From contig NZ_JAJCTH010000004.1 of the NCBI RefSeq assembly GCF_020594515.1, positions 209,786 through 273,785 of the forward strand: DNA of 64,000 nt, written 5' to 3'. This stretch comes from Rhodoferax sp. U2-2l. Its GTDB lineage: Bacteria > Pseudomonadota > Gammaproteobacteria > Burkholderiales > Burkholderiaceae_C. The translations under genes and the position numbers were made by a program. This document shows, piece by piece, positions 16,784-25,895 of this stretch; position 1 is the first letter of the stretch, and each line of letters opens with the position of its first letter. Below the pieces are notes generated by a model that was not told where the DNA came from, searched no databases, and was given only the letters and a program-made list of their open reading frames with translations.

Positions 16784-18040
16784 ATGACCTACCAAGCTTT
16801 GACCCCTGAGACGCTGGCCGACTACCTGCGCGGCGTGCCTGCCCTGCAGACCTTGCTGGGCGATCTGGACGCGCTGGACATCGTGGAGGTGGGCGACGGC
16901 AACCTGAACCTGGTTTACTTTGTCAGCAGCCGCAGCCAGCCCGGGCGCAGCCTGGTCATCAAGCAAGCCTTGCCTTACCTGCGTCTGGTGGGTGAAGGCT
17001 GGCCGCTCACCCGCCACCGCGCTGACCGCGAGGCCAACGCGTTGCTGCAGTTTGGTGCCTTGTGCCCGCAGCACGTGCCCGCCGTGTTCCATGCCGACAG
17101 CGCGCAGTCGCTGATCGCCATGCAGCACCTGCGCGACCACATCATCTTGCGCAAGGGGCTGATGGAAGGTCTCACCTACCCGAACCTGGCCGAGCATCTG
17201 TCCACGTATCTGGCGCAGACGCTGTTTCACGGCTCGGACCTGTATTTGAGCGCCGCCGCCAAAAAGCAGGCGGTGGCCGCTGCTACCAACACCGAGCTGT
17301 GCAAGATCACCGAAGACCTGATCTTCACCGATCCGTTTGAAGACAACCCCACCAATGCCTACAACCCAGCGCTGCCGCGCGCAGCCATTGCGCGCGTGCA
17401 CCAGCCCGAGGTGCGTCTGGCCGCCGCGCAGATGAAGTGGGCCTTCATGAACCGGGCCGAGACGCTGCTGCACGGCGACCTGCACACTGGCTCGGTGATG
17501 GTGAACCCCACCGACACCTATGTGATCGACCCCGAATTTGCCTACTACGGTCCCATCGGTTTTGATGTGGGCCTGCTGCTGGCCAACTTGCTCACGGCGT
17601 ACTTGTCGCAGGACTGGCACCGCGTGCAGGCCGGGCAGGACCCGGCGCCTGTTCAGGCCTGGCTGCTGGGCCAGGTGGCTGCGGTCTGGGACGGGTTTGC
17701 CGACAAATTCACCGCGCTGTGGGCCGCGCACGATGCGGCCAGCGCCACCAGCTTCATGGGCAGCGCCCGCGACGAGGCCAGTCAGCGCCTGTTCCGTGAG
17801 GCCTTCATGCAGCAGGTGTTCCACGACGCGCTGGGGTTTGCGGGTTGTGAGCTGGTGCGGCGCACCCTGGGCTTGGCCAAGGTGGCAGAAATTGCTGGCA
17901 TCCCTGATGAAGCAGCGCGCGCGCTGATTGAGGTGCGCACGCTGCGCCTGGCCGAAGCGCTGCTGCTGGGGCGCGATGATTTTCAGTTCATCAGCGAGGT
18001 GATCGACTTGGCCCAGGAATGCAGGACACTGACGTTATGA
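16784..18040 (+). CDS. mtnK: S-methyl-5-thioribose kinase MtnK
   Basis: It phosphorylates methylthioribose (and by family knowledge can accept 5-deoxyribose) at C1. The protein-kinase-like fold is visible: [13 protein letters not shown] (glycine loop, about residues 37-49), [11 protein letters not shown] (ATP-contacting Lys), [13 protein letters not shown] (catalytic loop) and [23 protein letters not shown] (metal-binding). The length of 418 residues is typical. The stop overlaps the mtnA start by 4 bp. Confidence 0.95.
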   Translation: MTYQALTPETLADYLRGVPALQTLLGDLDALDIVEVGDGNLNLVYFVSSRSQPGRSLVIKQALPYLRLVGEGWPLTRHRADREANALLQFGALCPQHVPAVFHADSAQSLIAMQHLRDHIILRKGLMEGLTYPNLAEHLSTYLAQTLFHGSDLYLSAAAKKQAVAAATNTELCKITEDLIFTDPFEDNPTNAYNPALPRAAIARVHQPEVRLAAAQMKWAFMNRAETLLHGDLHTGSVMVNPTDTYVIDPEFAYYGPIGFDVGLLLANLLTAYLSQDWHRVQAGQDPAPVQAWLLGQVAAVWDGFADKFTALWAAHDAASATSFMGSARDEASQRLFREAFMQQVFHDALGFAGCELVRRTLGLAKVAEIAGIPDEAARALIEVRTLRLAEALLLGRDDFQFISEVIDLAQECRTLTL

Positions 18041-19131
18041 AAATTCAAGGAACGCCGTGGCGCACCGTCTGGCTCAATGCCGACGGTTTGGTTGAAGTCA
18101 TCGACCAGCGCTTTTTGCCACACGAACTCAAAACCGCCACGCTGCCCGATGTGGTGACCTTTGAGCGCGCCATCCGCGAGATGTGGATTCGCGGCGCGCC
18201 GCTGATCGGCGTGGTGGCGGCTTACGGCCTGGCCGTGGCCATGCGCCACGACGCCAGCGACGCCGCCCTGCTGGCCGCCCAGCGCACGCTGCTGGCCACC
18301 CGCCCCACGGCCGTGAACCTGAAATGGGGCCTGGCGCGCATGGTCGATGACCTGCTGCCGCGCGCGCCGTCAGAGCGCGAACAAGCGGCTTTCGCGCTGG
18401 CAGCCCATATGGCGGATGAAGACGTCGCCATCAACCACCAGCTCGGTCTTCACGGCCTGGCGCTGATCCGCGAACTGGCGCGTCAAAAACCCGGGCAGCG
18501 AATAAATATCCTCACCCACTGCAACGCTGGCTGGCTGGCCACGGTGGACTGGGGCACGGCCACCTCGGCGATTTACCAGGCCTTCAACGAAGGCATTGAT
18601 GTGCATGTGTGGGTGGATGAAACCCGCCCGCGCAACCAGGGCGCCGCGCTCACCGCCTGGGAGCTGGGCCAGCACGGCGTGCCGCACACGCTGATTGTGG
18701 ACAACGCGGGTGGCCATCTGATGCAGCACGGCCAGGTGGACCTGTGCATCGTCGGCACCGACCGCGTCACGGCGCAGGGTGATGTCTGCAACAAGATCGG
18801 CACCTACCTGAAGGCGCTGGCGGCGTTTGACAACGGCGTGCCGTTTTACGTGGCCATGCCCTCGCCCACGCTGGATTTGACGGTGCAAGACGGTGTGACT
18901 GAGATCCCGATCGAAGACCGCGACGGCGCCGAAATTTCGCACATGAGCGGCTGGCATGCCGATGGCGTGGTCACCACCGTGCGCATCTGCCCGGCCACCA
19001 CCCCCACCCACACCAACCCCGGGTTTGATGTGACGCCAGCGCGGCTGGTGACCGGCCTGATCACCGAGCGCGGCCTGTGTGCGGCCAACGCGCAGGCGAT
19101 AGGCGCCATGTTCGGGTCAAACACGGTGTAG
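18037..19131 (+). CDS. mtnA: S-methyl-5-thioribose-1-phosphate isomerase MtnA
   Basis: It isomerises methylthioribose-1-phosphate to methylthioribulose-1-phosphate. Family marks are [19 protein letters not shown] (about residues 48-66), [18 protein letters not shown] (catalytic Cys), [36 protein letters not shown] (catalytic Asp) and the late [11 protein letters not shown]. At 364 residues the length is right. It follows mtnK by an ATGA overlap; the ATG at 18037 gives the usual [13 protein letters not shown] start. The standard later genes of the methionine salvage pathway (mtnB, mtnC, mtnD) are not in this window. Confidence 0.96.
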   Translation: MKIQGTPWRTVWLNADGLVEVIDQRFLPHELKTATLPDVVTFERAIREMWIRGAPLIGVVAAYGLAVAMRHDASDAALLAAQRTLLATRPTAVNLKWGLARMVDDLLPRAPSEREQAAFALAAHMADEDVAINHQLGLHGLALIRELARQKPGQRINILTHCNAGWLATVDWGTATSAIYQAFNEGIDVHVWVDETRPRNQGAALTAWELGQHGVPHTLIVDNAGGHLMQHGQVDLCIVGTDRVTAQGDVCNKIGTYLKALAAFDNGVPFYVAMPSPTLDLTVQDGVTEIPIEDRDGAEISHMSGWHADGVVTTVRICPATTPTHTNPGFDVTPARLVTGLITERGLCAANAQAIGAMFGSNTV

Positions 19132-19186
19132 GTGGTTGCGGCGCCAAGTCGACCCTGCAGGCGCAACGCGGACGGTCTGACGGCTG

Positions 19187-19966
19187 TCAGCCCAGACGCG
19201 CAAAAAACACTGCGGTCATCACCAGCCCGGTCACGATCACCCCGATGCGGACCCACTGAACCGGCAGCTTTTTGGCCCAGCGCGCCCCCATGAAGCCGCC
19301 CGCCGTGGCGGCCACCATCATCAGCACGCCCTCACGCCAGGCAATCGCCCCGGCCACCACAAACGCCGCCACCGACAGCCATGAGAGCACCAGTGAATTG
19401 AGGTTTTTCAGCGCATTGGCGGTGTGGATGCGGCTCTCGCCGGTGGCGGCGTACAGCGCCATCAGCAAGATGCCCAGGCCGCCGTTGAAATAGCCGCCAT
19501 AAATGCAGGTCAGCACCAGGCCCGGCTCACGCCACCGGTCCAGCCCCTGGCCAGTTTTGGAGGCCGCCATGGCCCGGCGCGCCAGGGTCGGACCAAAGGC
19601 AAACAGCACAGTGGCAAACAGCAGCAGCCACGGCACGATGACAGAAAACACCTTGGCCGGGGTCACCAGCAGCAGCAAGGCACCTGCCACGCCGCCCGCG
19701 GAGGCGATCAGCATCTCGCGCTTGAGGCGCGGCATCGGCAGCGCGCGTAATTCGTCACGAAAGCCCAGCGTGCTGCCCAGGTAGCCGGGGCTTACCGCCA
19801 GCGCGCTGGTGGCGTTGGCCATGATCGGCGGGATGCCGACAAACACCAGCGCAGGCAGCGTCAGAAAACTGCCGCCACCCGCAATGGCGTTGAGCACGCC
19901 CGCGGCAAACGCGGCGCTCGCCAGCAGCAGCGAGGAGGTCCAGAAATCCAGCGGCATGGCGCCCAT
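19187..19966 (-). CDS. TauE/SafE family anion exporter
   Basis: This 259-residue membrane protein has about eight helices. The repeat signature GVLNAIAGGGSFLTLPALVFVGIPP (about residues 24-48) and the second-half GYFNGGLGILLMALYA are typical of the TSUP/TauE/SafE family, which moves sulfite, sulfoacetate or related organic anions. The substrate is not shown. An ATG at 19957 (MPLDFWTSS) may be the real start. It is convergent with mtnA and 13 bp downstream of a glutaredoxin-like gene on the same strand. Confidence 0.9.
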   Translation of the reverse strand: MGAMPLDFWTSSLLLASAAFAAGVLNAIAGGGSFLTLPALVFVGIPPIMANATSALAVSPGYLGSTLGFRDELRALPMPRLKREMLIASAGGVAGALLLLVTPAKVFSVIVPWLLLFATVLFAFGPTLARRAMAASKTGQGLDRWREPGLVLTCIYGGYFNGGLGILLMALYAATGESRIHTANALKNLNSLVLSWLSVAAFVVAGAIAWREGVLMMVAATAGGFMGARWAKKLPVQWVRIGVIVTGLVMTAVFFARLG

Positions 19967-19979
19967 GTCACCCGGTGCC

Positions 19980-20375
19980 TCAGGCCGTGACGCTAAAGCG
20001 CTGGTTCAGGTAAGCGATGACGGCGCCCGAATCGTTGAGCCATTGCACCAGGCCGGTGGCGTCGGTGATTCTCAGGCACGGCACCTGGTCGCGGCCGCTG
20101 CCCTGGATCAGGTCGGCCTTGTTGTGGGCGTCATGCTGGGCGTCGCGCTTGGCAATCGGCAGCGCCAGGCGGTGCATTTCCTTGCGCACCTTGATGCAAA
20201 ACGGGCAGGTTTTGAAGTGGTACAGCACCAGGCGCTCGCAATCCTGGTCCACCTGGGCCTGATGCGCGGGCGTGCGTTGCACCGGTTTTTGGCGGCTCAG
20301 CACTTCAAACATCAGCATGAACGGGCCCAGCACCACGCGCAGGCCGCGGAAAAAGAGGCGGATCAGGGGTTTCAT
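19980..20375 (-). CDS. Glutaredoxin-like thiol-redox protein
   Basis: The 131-residue protein has a short hydrophobic N-terminal helix (RLFFRGLRVVLGPFMLMFEVL) that may tether it to the membrane. A glutaredoxin/GST N-terminal domain follows with the active site YHFKTCPFCIKVRKEMHRL (CPFC, about residues 58-61) and the cis-Pro loop VPCLRI. It likely reduces protein or glutathione mixed disulfides. The start overlaps the stop of the upstream FAD-linked oxidase gene by 4 bp, suggesting joint expression. Confidence 0.88.
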   Translation of the reverse strand: MKPLIRLFFRGLRVVLGPFMLMFEVLSRQKPVQRTPAHQAQVDQDCERLVLYHFKTCPFCIKVRKEMHRLALPIAKRDAQHDAHNKADLIQGSGRDQVPCLRITDATGLVQWLNDSGAVIAYLNQRFSVTA

Positions 20376-21796
20376 AGCGCAAAAATCTTTCCAGGGTTGA
20401 GAATGTTGTCGGGGTCCAGCGCGTTTTTGATGGCACGCATCATGGCCACGGCGCCAGCGCCGGTCTCTTCCACCAGAAAACCCATCTTGTGCAGGCCCAC
20501 GCCGTGTTCACCGGTGCAGGTGCCGCCCAGCGCCAGCGCACGCGCCACCAGTTGGTGGTTCAGCGCCTCGGCGGCGTCGCGTTGTTCGGGGTTGTCGGGG
20601 TCAATCAGGTAACCCATGTGAAAGTTGCCGTCGCCCACATGGCCGACCATGAAGTACGGGATGCCGCTCTGCTGCGCCTCGGTCACCGAGTCCAGCAGCG
20701 CATCGGCCAGGCGCGAGATGGGCACGCAGGCATCGGTGGTGATGGCGCGGCAGCCCGGCACCGACTGCACGCCGGCAAAGTAGGCGTTGTGCCGCGCGGT
20801 CCACAGCCGGGTGCGTTCTTCGGGGGTTTGGGCCCACTCAAAGGCGTGGCCGTGGTGCTCGTCGGTTATCGCCTGCACGGTGTCCACCTGCTCCTGCACC
20901 CCGGCGGGTGAGCCGTGAAACTCCATCAGCAGCATCGCGCCTTCGCGCAGCTTCAGTTTGGAATAGCCGTTGACGATGCGCACCGTGGTCGCGTCCAGCA
21001 GCTCACAACGGGCAATCGGCACGCCCATCTGGATGATCTGGATGGTGGTGTTGACGGCGTCTGCCAGGCTGTCAAAGCTGACGATGGCGGCCATCACCGC
21101 CTCGGGCAGCGGGTAGAGCTTGACGGTGATCTCGGTCATGATGCCCAGCGTGCCCTCAGAGCCCACCATCAGGCGCGTCAAATCGTAACCGGCCGATGAC
21201 TTTTTGGCCCGGGTGCCGGTGCGGATGACCTCGCCCTGCGCGGTGACCACTTCCAGCGCCAGCACGTTCTCGCGCATGGTGCCGTAGCGCACGGCGTTGG
21301 TGCCACTGGCGCGGGTGGCCGCCATGCCGCCTATCGACGCATCCGCCCCAGGGTCAATCGGGAAAAACAGGCCGGTGGATTTGACCGCCGCGTTGAGCTG
21401 GGTGCGCGTCACGCCGGGTTGTACCGTCACCGTCAGGTCGCAGGCAGCGATGGCCAGCACCTGGTTCATGCGGCTCACATCCAGGCTGATGCCGCCCTGC
21501 ACGGCGAGCAAATGCCCTTCCAGCGAGGAGCCCACGCCAAACGGAATCACCGGCACCTTGAACTGCGCCGCCAGCTTGACAGCGTCACTCACATCCTGGG
21601 TGCATTCGGCAAACACCACCGCCTCGGGCGGTGCCACGCTGAAGGCCGATTCGTCGCGGCCATGTTGTTCGCGCACCACTTGGGCGGTGGACAACTGGGC
21701 ACCGAAGCGCTGGCGCAGCGCATCGATCAGTGCGGCTGGCACGTCGCGCGGGTGGGTGTGGGGCAACAGGTGGCCGCTGGTCAGGGGTGCGTTCAT
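20372..21796 (-). CDS. FAD-linked oxidase (D-lactate dehydrogenase / GlcD family)
   Basis: The 474-residue flavoprotein combines an FAD_binding_4 domain (VIPFGVGSSLEGHLLAVQGGISLDVSRMN; GGMAATRASGTNAVRYGTMRENVLALEVV) with a C-terminal cap domain (HVGDGNFHMGYLID, and GGTCTGEHGVGLHKMGFL, the GEHGVG metal/substrate motif). This matches D-lactate dehydrogenase (cytochrome) or glycolate oxidase GlcD; the exact 2-hydroxyacid is open. The ATG at 21796 (MNAPLTSGHLLP) is preferred: an in-frame extension to 21892 reads as low-quality N-terminal residues. It is coupled to the glutaredoxin-like gene downstream. Confidence 0.92.
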   Translation of the reverse strand: MNAPLTSGHLLPHTHPRDVPAALIDALRQRFGAQLSTAQVVREQHGRDESAFSVAPPEAVVFAECTQDVSDAVKLAAQFKVPVIPFGVGSSLEGHLLAVQGGISLDVSRMNQVLAIAACDLTVTVQPGVTRTQLNAAVKSTGLFFPIDPGADASIGGMAATRASGTNAVRYGTMRENVLALEVVTAQGEVIRTGTRAKKSSAGYDLTRLMVGSEGTLGIMTEITVKLYPLPEAVMAAIVSFDSLADAVNTTIQIIQMGVPIARCELLDATTVRIVNGYSKLKLREGAMLLMEFHGSPAGVQEQVDTVQAITDEHHGHAFEWAQTPEERTRLWTARHNAYFAGVQSVPGCRAITTDACVPISRLADALLDSVTEAQQSGIPYFMVGHVGDGNFHMGYLIDPDNPEQRDAAEALNHQLVARALALGGTCTGEHGVGLHKMGFLVEETGAGAVAMMRAIKNALDPDNILNPGKIFAL

Positions 21797-21933
21797 GGAG
21801 TCTCCGTGGTAGGCGGCGATTATCGGCATTCGTGTCAGAACCGTGCAGCGTCTGTGCGCTGTCGCACAGGCATGCGGTTGACGGCTGGCCATACTGGTGG
21901 CTAAACTGAACTCTGCCCTTCAGGACGTCCTCG

Positions 21934-22764
21934 ATGCCACTTCTTCGGTGCCTTTTCTGCAACCATGTCAACCCGGGTGCGGCCAGTTTCTGCAATGAAT
22001 GTGGTTCGCAGCTGGATCTGCAGCCCTGCGGCCAGTGCGGCGCGGTGGACAGCCGCCATGCCAAGAGTTGCTACAAATGCGGTACACCGTTCCCGGTGCC
22101 GGTCATCGTCCCGGATCTGGATACTTTGCTGAAGCCGGTGGCGTATGGTGATCCGCTGGACTATGCCTCCCGGATCGAGGCCAGTGTGGCGGGTGCCAAG
22201 GCGATGCATCCCCACCCTGACCAGCGCCCCGGCTCGACGTACCGCCAGCTGACGGTAGGCGCCATGGCCGCCGACATGTTGCTGCAGACGCGCCCATCGC
22301 GCAGTGGCTGGCTGGTGCCGGGCATTGGCGTGTCGTTGGTGGTGCTGGCCGCGCTTTTTGCCATTTTTTACCAGCGACCGGTGACCACCGCGCCACGGCA
22401 GGCCGGTGTGCCCATGGCCCCGGTTGTCATGGAAACATCTGCAACAGCGACCTCACCGCCGCCATCCCTGTCTGAGCCCCCTTCACCGCCCGAGCAGGCA
22501 GCCCAGGCGGCGCAGGCTGAACCGCTTGAGCCGGTTCAGCCGGTTGAACCGCTTGAGCCACCCGAGGTGGTCCCCACCGCACCCACCACCGTCGCCGAGG
22601 CGCCTGCTGCCAAGCTGGCCGCGCGGCCAGTACCCGTCAGAGCGGCGGCACCCGTCACGCGGCCCGCGCCGGTGGTCGACACCCCGCCCATCCCCCGCCG
22701 GGCGCGACCGCTCGTCCAAGACTGCTCACCCGATCTCGCCACCCTTGGCTTGTGTAACCCGTAA
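21934..22764 (+). CDS. Double zinc-ribbon, single-pass membrane protein with Pro/Glu-rich tail
   Basis: 276 residues. Two CxxC-type ribbons lie at the start (CLFCNHVNPGAASFCNECG, then CGQCGAVDSRHAKSCYKCG, residues about 6-50). A membrane segment follows at about 127-148 (WLVPGIGVSLVVLAALFAIFY), then a long Pro/Val/Glu-rich, probably extracytoplasmic, tail. The C terminus CSPDLATLGLCNP carries a C-x9-C motif nearly the same as the end of the next protein (CSQQERILGLCK). It lies 22 bp upstream of the TAXI gene. Function unknown; the shared tail motif suggests the two act together. Confidence 0.75.
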   Translation: MPLLRCLFCNHVNPGAASFCNECGSQLDLQPCGQCGAVDSRHAKSCYKCGTPFPVPVIVPDLDTLLKPVAYGDPLDYASRIEASVAGAKAMHPHPDQRPGSTYRQLTVGAMAADMLLQTRPSRSGWLVPGIGVSLVVLAALFAIFYQRPVTTAPRQAGVPMAPVVMETSATATSPPPSLSEPPSPPEQAAQAAQAEPLEPVQPVEPLEPPEVVPTAPTTVAEAPAAKLAARPVPVRAAAPVTRPAPVVDTPPIPRRARPLVQDCSPDLATLGLCNP

Positions 22765-22786
22765 ATTGACCTGGAGGCACCTGAAG

Positions 22787-23848
22787 ATGAGAAACATTGC
22801 ATGCGCAACCGTGTTGTTGGCTGGCCTGCTTTGCCAGGCGCCTGCAGCGCTGGCCGAGGTGGCCTACAAGATCGTCACCGCGTCCGAGCGCGGCACCTAC
22901 ATCAAGATCGGGCGCGATCTGGCGCAGTTTGTGGCACCCGCCGCGGGCATCGAGCTTGAATCCGTGCCCTCGGCCGGGTCGGCGGAGAATGTTCGGCGCT
23001 TGCGCTATGAGCCAGGCGTCAAGCTGGCGCTGGTGCAGTCTGACGTGTACCAGTCGTTTCTGGACATGGCCGCCAGCGGCAACGTCGCCGCGGGCAACAT
23101 GATCCGGCCCACGCGGGTGATCTTGCCGCTGTACAACGAAGAAATCTATTTCATCGCCCGGGCCGACTCGGACCTGAATTACATCCACGAGATCCAGAAC
23201 GCGAAGATCAACGCCGGAGAGCTGGGCAGCGGCACGGCGCTGACCTCGGCCACGCTGTACCGCGCCATGTTTGGCAGCAGCCTGCCCGATGCCCGTGCCA
23301 GCTACCTGTCCAACGAAGAGGCGCTGGCCAAGCTGGTCACCGACCAGTCGGTGGACGTGGTGGCCATCGTGGCGGGTCAGCCAGCCAAACTGCTGGTCGA
23401 CATGAAGCCCGAGTCGCGCAAACTGATCAAGCTGCTGAAGTTTGACCCCGCGCACGCGTCCAGCGAAGCGGTGCTCAAAACCTACTTCTCGACCAGCGTG
23501 CGCGCCAGCAACTACCCCAACCTGCTCGCGGCGGACCTGCCGGCGCTGGCGGTCAAGGCATTTTTGGTCACTTACGATTTTCAGTTGCAGGGCGCGGGCA
23601 GCTACCTGCGCAACTTTGCGCGCTCGCTGTGCCAGAATTTTTCGCTGCTGCAGGACAAAGGCCACCCCAAGTGGCGTGAGGTGGACCTGGCGCTGCCTGA
23701 CCTGGGGCGCGGCTGGTTTTACTACGGGCCCACCACGCGTGAACTGCGCACCTGTATTGCCAGCCAATCGAGGCCGGCGCTCAGTGCCCCGGCCAACCCG
23801 GTGAAGGCCTGTTCGCAGCAGGAGCGTATTCTGGGTTTGTGCAAATAG
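22787..23848 (+). CDS. TAXI family TRAP-type solute-binding protein
   Basis: The 353-residue protein has a signal peptide (MRNIACATVLLAGLLCQAPA, cleavage after ALA at about residue 23) and the TAXI fold start YKIVTASERGTYIKIGRDLAQFV, then ESVPSAGSAENVRRL and AGELGSGTALTSATLYRAMFG. TAXI proteins deliver small organic acids or amino acids to fused TRAP permeases, but no TRAP permease gene is nearby. It may be an orphan or serve a sensory role. The C-terminal C-x9-C tail is shared with the zinc-ribbon protein just upstream. The ATG at 22787 follows a CTGGAGG ribosome site. Confidence 0.87.
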   Translation: MRNIACATVLLAGLLCQAPAALAEVAYKIVTASERGTYIKIGRDLAQFVAPAAGIELESVPSAGSAENVRRLRYEPGVKLALVQSDVYQSFLDMAASGNVAAGNMIRPTRVILPLYNEEIYFIARADSDLNYIHEIQNAKINAGELGSGTALTSATLYRAMFGSSLPDARASYLSNEEALAKLVTDQSVDVVAIVAGQPAKLLVDMKPESRKLIKLLKFDPAHASSEAVLKTYFSTSVRASNYPNLLAADLPALAVKAFLVTYDFQLQGAGSYLRNFARSLCQNFSLLQDKGHPKWREVDLALPDLGRGWFYYGPTTRELRTCIASQSRPALSAPANPVKACSQQERILGLCK

Positions 23849-23959
23849 CCCGCTGATGTGGGTCGCGGCCTGAGGCCGTGATAATCGCGCCTCCAAACCA
23901 ACCGCTGCGTCCCGGGCTGCCCAGCCTGCACCGACGCCACGAGAAACCAGGACACCGCC

Positions 23960-24538
23960 ATGGGACAAAGACTCACACAAATCGCCACCCGCACTGGCGA
24001 CAACGGCACCACCGGCCTGGGCGACAACACCCGCGTCTCCAAAAACAGCCTGCGCGTGCACGCCATGGGCGATGTCGATGAACTCAACTCCCACATCGGC
24101 CTGCTGCTGTGCGAGCCCATGCCCGAGGCGGTGCGCAGCGTGCTGGTGGAGATTCAGCACCAGCTGTTCAACCTGGGCGGTGAGCTGTCCATCCCCGGCT
24201 TTGAGCTGCTCAAGTCAGAGGCCGTGCTGGCGCTGGACGAGGCCCTGGCCGAGCACAACGCCGCCCTGCCCAAGCTGCAAGAATTTATTTTGCCCGCCGG
24301 CACCCGCGCTGCTGCGCTGGCGCATGTGTGCCGCACCGTGGCGCGCCGGGCCGAGCGCGCGGTGGTGGCGCTGGGTGCCCAAGACGCGCTCAAAGACACA
24401 CCGCGTCACTACCTGAACCGCCTGTCCGACCTGATGTTTGTGCTGGCCCGCGTGCTCAACCGCTACCGCACCGACGCCAGCGTGGGTGACGACGTGTACT
24501 GGCGCAGCGAACGCCTCAAACAAGCCGCCCCCGATTAA
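23960..24538 (+). CDS. Cob(I)yrinic acid a,c-diamide adenosyltransferase, PduO type
   Basis: It transfers the adenosyl group of ATP to cob(I)alamin to make adenosylcobalamin. The PduO signature is complete: LTQIATRTGDNGTTGLGDNTRVSKNSLRVHAMGDVDELNSHIG (residues 5-47, ATP-binding), FILPAGTRAAALAHVCRTVARRAERAV (Arg and Glu of the active site) and YLNRLSDLMFVLARVLNR. The length of 192 residues is normal. No cobalamin riboswitch is seen upstream. It stands alone between the TAXI gene and the RND pump. Confidence 0.95.
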   Translation: MGQRLTQIATRTGDNGTTGLGDNTRVSKNSLRVHAMGDVDELNSHIGLLLCEPMPEAVRSVLVEIQHQLFNLGGELSIPGFELLKSEAVLALDEALAEHNAALPKLQEFILPAGTRAAALAHVCRTVARRAERAVVALGAQDALKDTPRHYLNRLSDLMFVLARVLNRYRTDASVGDDVYWRSERLKQAAPD

Positions 24539-24641
24539 CTTGGCCTGGTCCGCACGCAGGCGCGGGTAACTTTACAAGAGCTTTGCAGGGTGTTCAAAGT
24601 GGCACGGCATGGGCCTTGGGGGGCCTGAATTATCATGGGCC

Positions 24642-25895
24642 ATGAACATTTTTCGCCCTCCCTTGCGCGCACTTTTCACCCTGAGCGCGCTGGTCTTGGC
24701 GCTTGCCGCCTGTTCTGACCAACCCGCCACGCCGGCCTCTTCCCCCACCAGCACGCCCGCCCCGGGCGGCCCCGGTGCCTCGCCACCGGTGTCGGTGACC
24801 ACCACCTCCGCCAAGCAGCGCGACATGGCGGTCACCCTGAACACCACCGGCACGGTGGTCTCGCTGACCAGTGTGGATGTCAAGCCGCAGATCACCAGCA
24901 CCGTGCGCCAGGTGCATTTCAAGGAAGGCCAGTTTGTCAAAGCCGGGCAATTGCTGTTCACGCTGGACGCCCGCACTGAAGAGGCCAACCTGGCCAAGGC
25001 GCGCGCGCAGCTGGCCAAAGACCAGGTCAGCCTGAGCGACGCCAAACGCCAACTTGAACGCGCTAAGCAGTTGCTGGCGCAAGCTTTTGTGTCACAAGGC
25101 GCGGTCGACACCGCCCAGGCCCAGGTGGATGCCTGGCTGGCCACGCTGGCCTCCGATCAAGCGGCCGTGACCGCCAGCCAGGTAGCGCTGTCTTACGCCC
25201 GCATCACCGCACCGCACGCCGGGCGCGCCGGGGCGGTGGCGGTGTTTCCCGGCAGCGCGGTGCTGGCCAACCAGACGCCGCTGGTCACCATCACCCAGCT
25301 CGACCCGATCGGTGTGGCGTTCAGCATTCCGCAGCGTGACCTGTCCAGCGCGCTGGCGGCCTTGAAAGACGGCGGCGCGGTCGTCACCGCCACCCTGGCG
25401 GACCAAGGCGGCACCTTCCAAGGCCGCCTGCAGTTCATGGACAACCTGGTCGATGCCAGTTCCGGCGCGGTCAAGGCCAAGGCGGTGTTTGCCAACGCGC
25501 AGGGCAAACTCTGGCCCGGCGCCTTTGTCGAGGTGTCGCAAACCGTGGCCACTTTGCGCGATGTGGTGGTGGTGCCGCAGGCCAGCCTCATCCAGGGGCC
25601 GCGCGGTACCCTGGTGTATGTGATTGCCGACGGCGTGGCCACCATGCGCCCGGTCAAGCTGCTGCAGGCCGAGGGGGGTGACGCTGCCATTGAAGGTGTC
25701 AAGCCTGGTGAAGAGGTGGCGCTGGACGGTCGGCAAAACCTGCGGCCCAACGCCGCCGTGGTGGTGCGGCCAGCTGAAGGCGCGGCCTCTGGTGCCAAGG
25801 GTGCAGGCGGCGGCGGTATGGGTAAAGGTCCCGGTGGTGCGGGTAACGGCGCAGGCCTGGCTGAGGCCGCTGCCAACAAGGCCAGCCAGCCATGA
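24642..25895 (+). CDS. RND efflux periplasmic adaptor (membrane fusion) lipoprotein
   Basis: The 417-residue protein has a lipoprotein signal (LSALVLALAAC, lipobox LAAC near residue 24). A Ser/Pro/Gly linker follows, then the barrel-sandwich hybrid (VDVKPQITSTVRQVHFKEGQFVKAGQLLFTLD), a coiled-coil hairpin (about residues 105-165), the beta-barrel and a Gly-rich tail. This is the MdtA/AcrA family. The ATG at 24642 is chosen because it places the signal at the start. It overlaps the pump gene by 4 bp. No outer-membrane TolC-type gene follows, so the pair probably shares one encoded elsewhere. Confidence 0.93.
   Translation: MNIFRPPLRALFTLSALVLALAACSDQPATPASSPTSTPAPGGPGASPPVSVTTTSAKQRDMAVTLNTTGTVVSLTSVDVKPQITSTVRQVHFKEGQFVKAGQLLFTLDARTEEANLAKARAQLAKDQVSLSDAKRQLERAKQLLAQAFVSQGAVDTAQAQVDAWLATLASDQAAVTASQVALSYARITAPHAGRAGAVAVFPGSAVLANQTPLVTITQLDPIGVAFSIPQRDLSSALAALKDGGAVVTATLADQGGTFQGRLQFMDNLVDASSGAVKAKAVFANAQGKLWPGAFVEVSQTVATLRDVVVVPQASLIQGPRGTLVYVIADGVATMRPVKLLQAEGGDAAIEGVKPGEEVALDGRQNLRPNAAVVVRPAEGAASGAKGAGGGGMGKGPGGAGNGAGLAEAAANKASQP

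Noticed and set aside
22655..24160. A 500-codon minus-strand frame across the TAXI region
   Set aside because: It is antisense to the zinc-ribbon, TAXI and PduO genes, all with clear domains. The product is His/Gln/Arg-rich shadow sequence.
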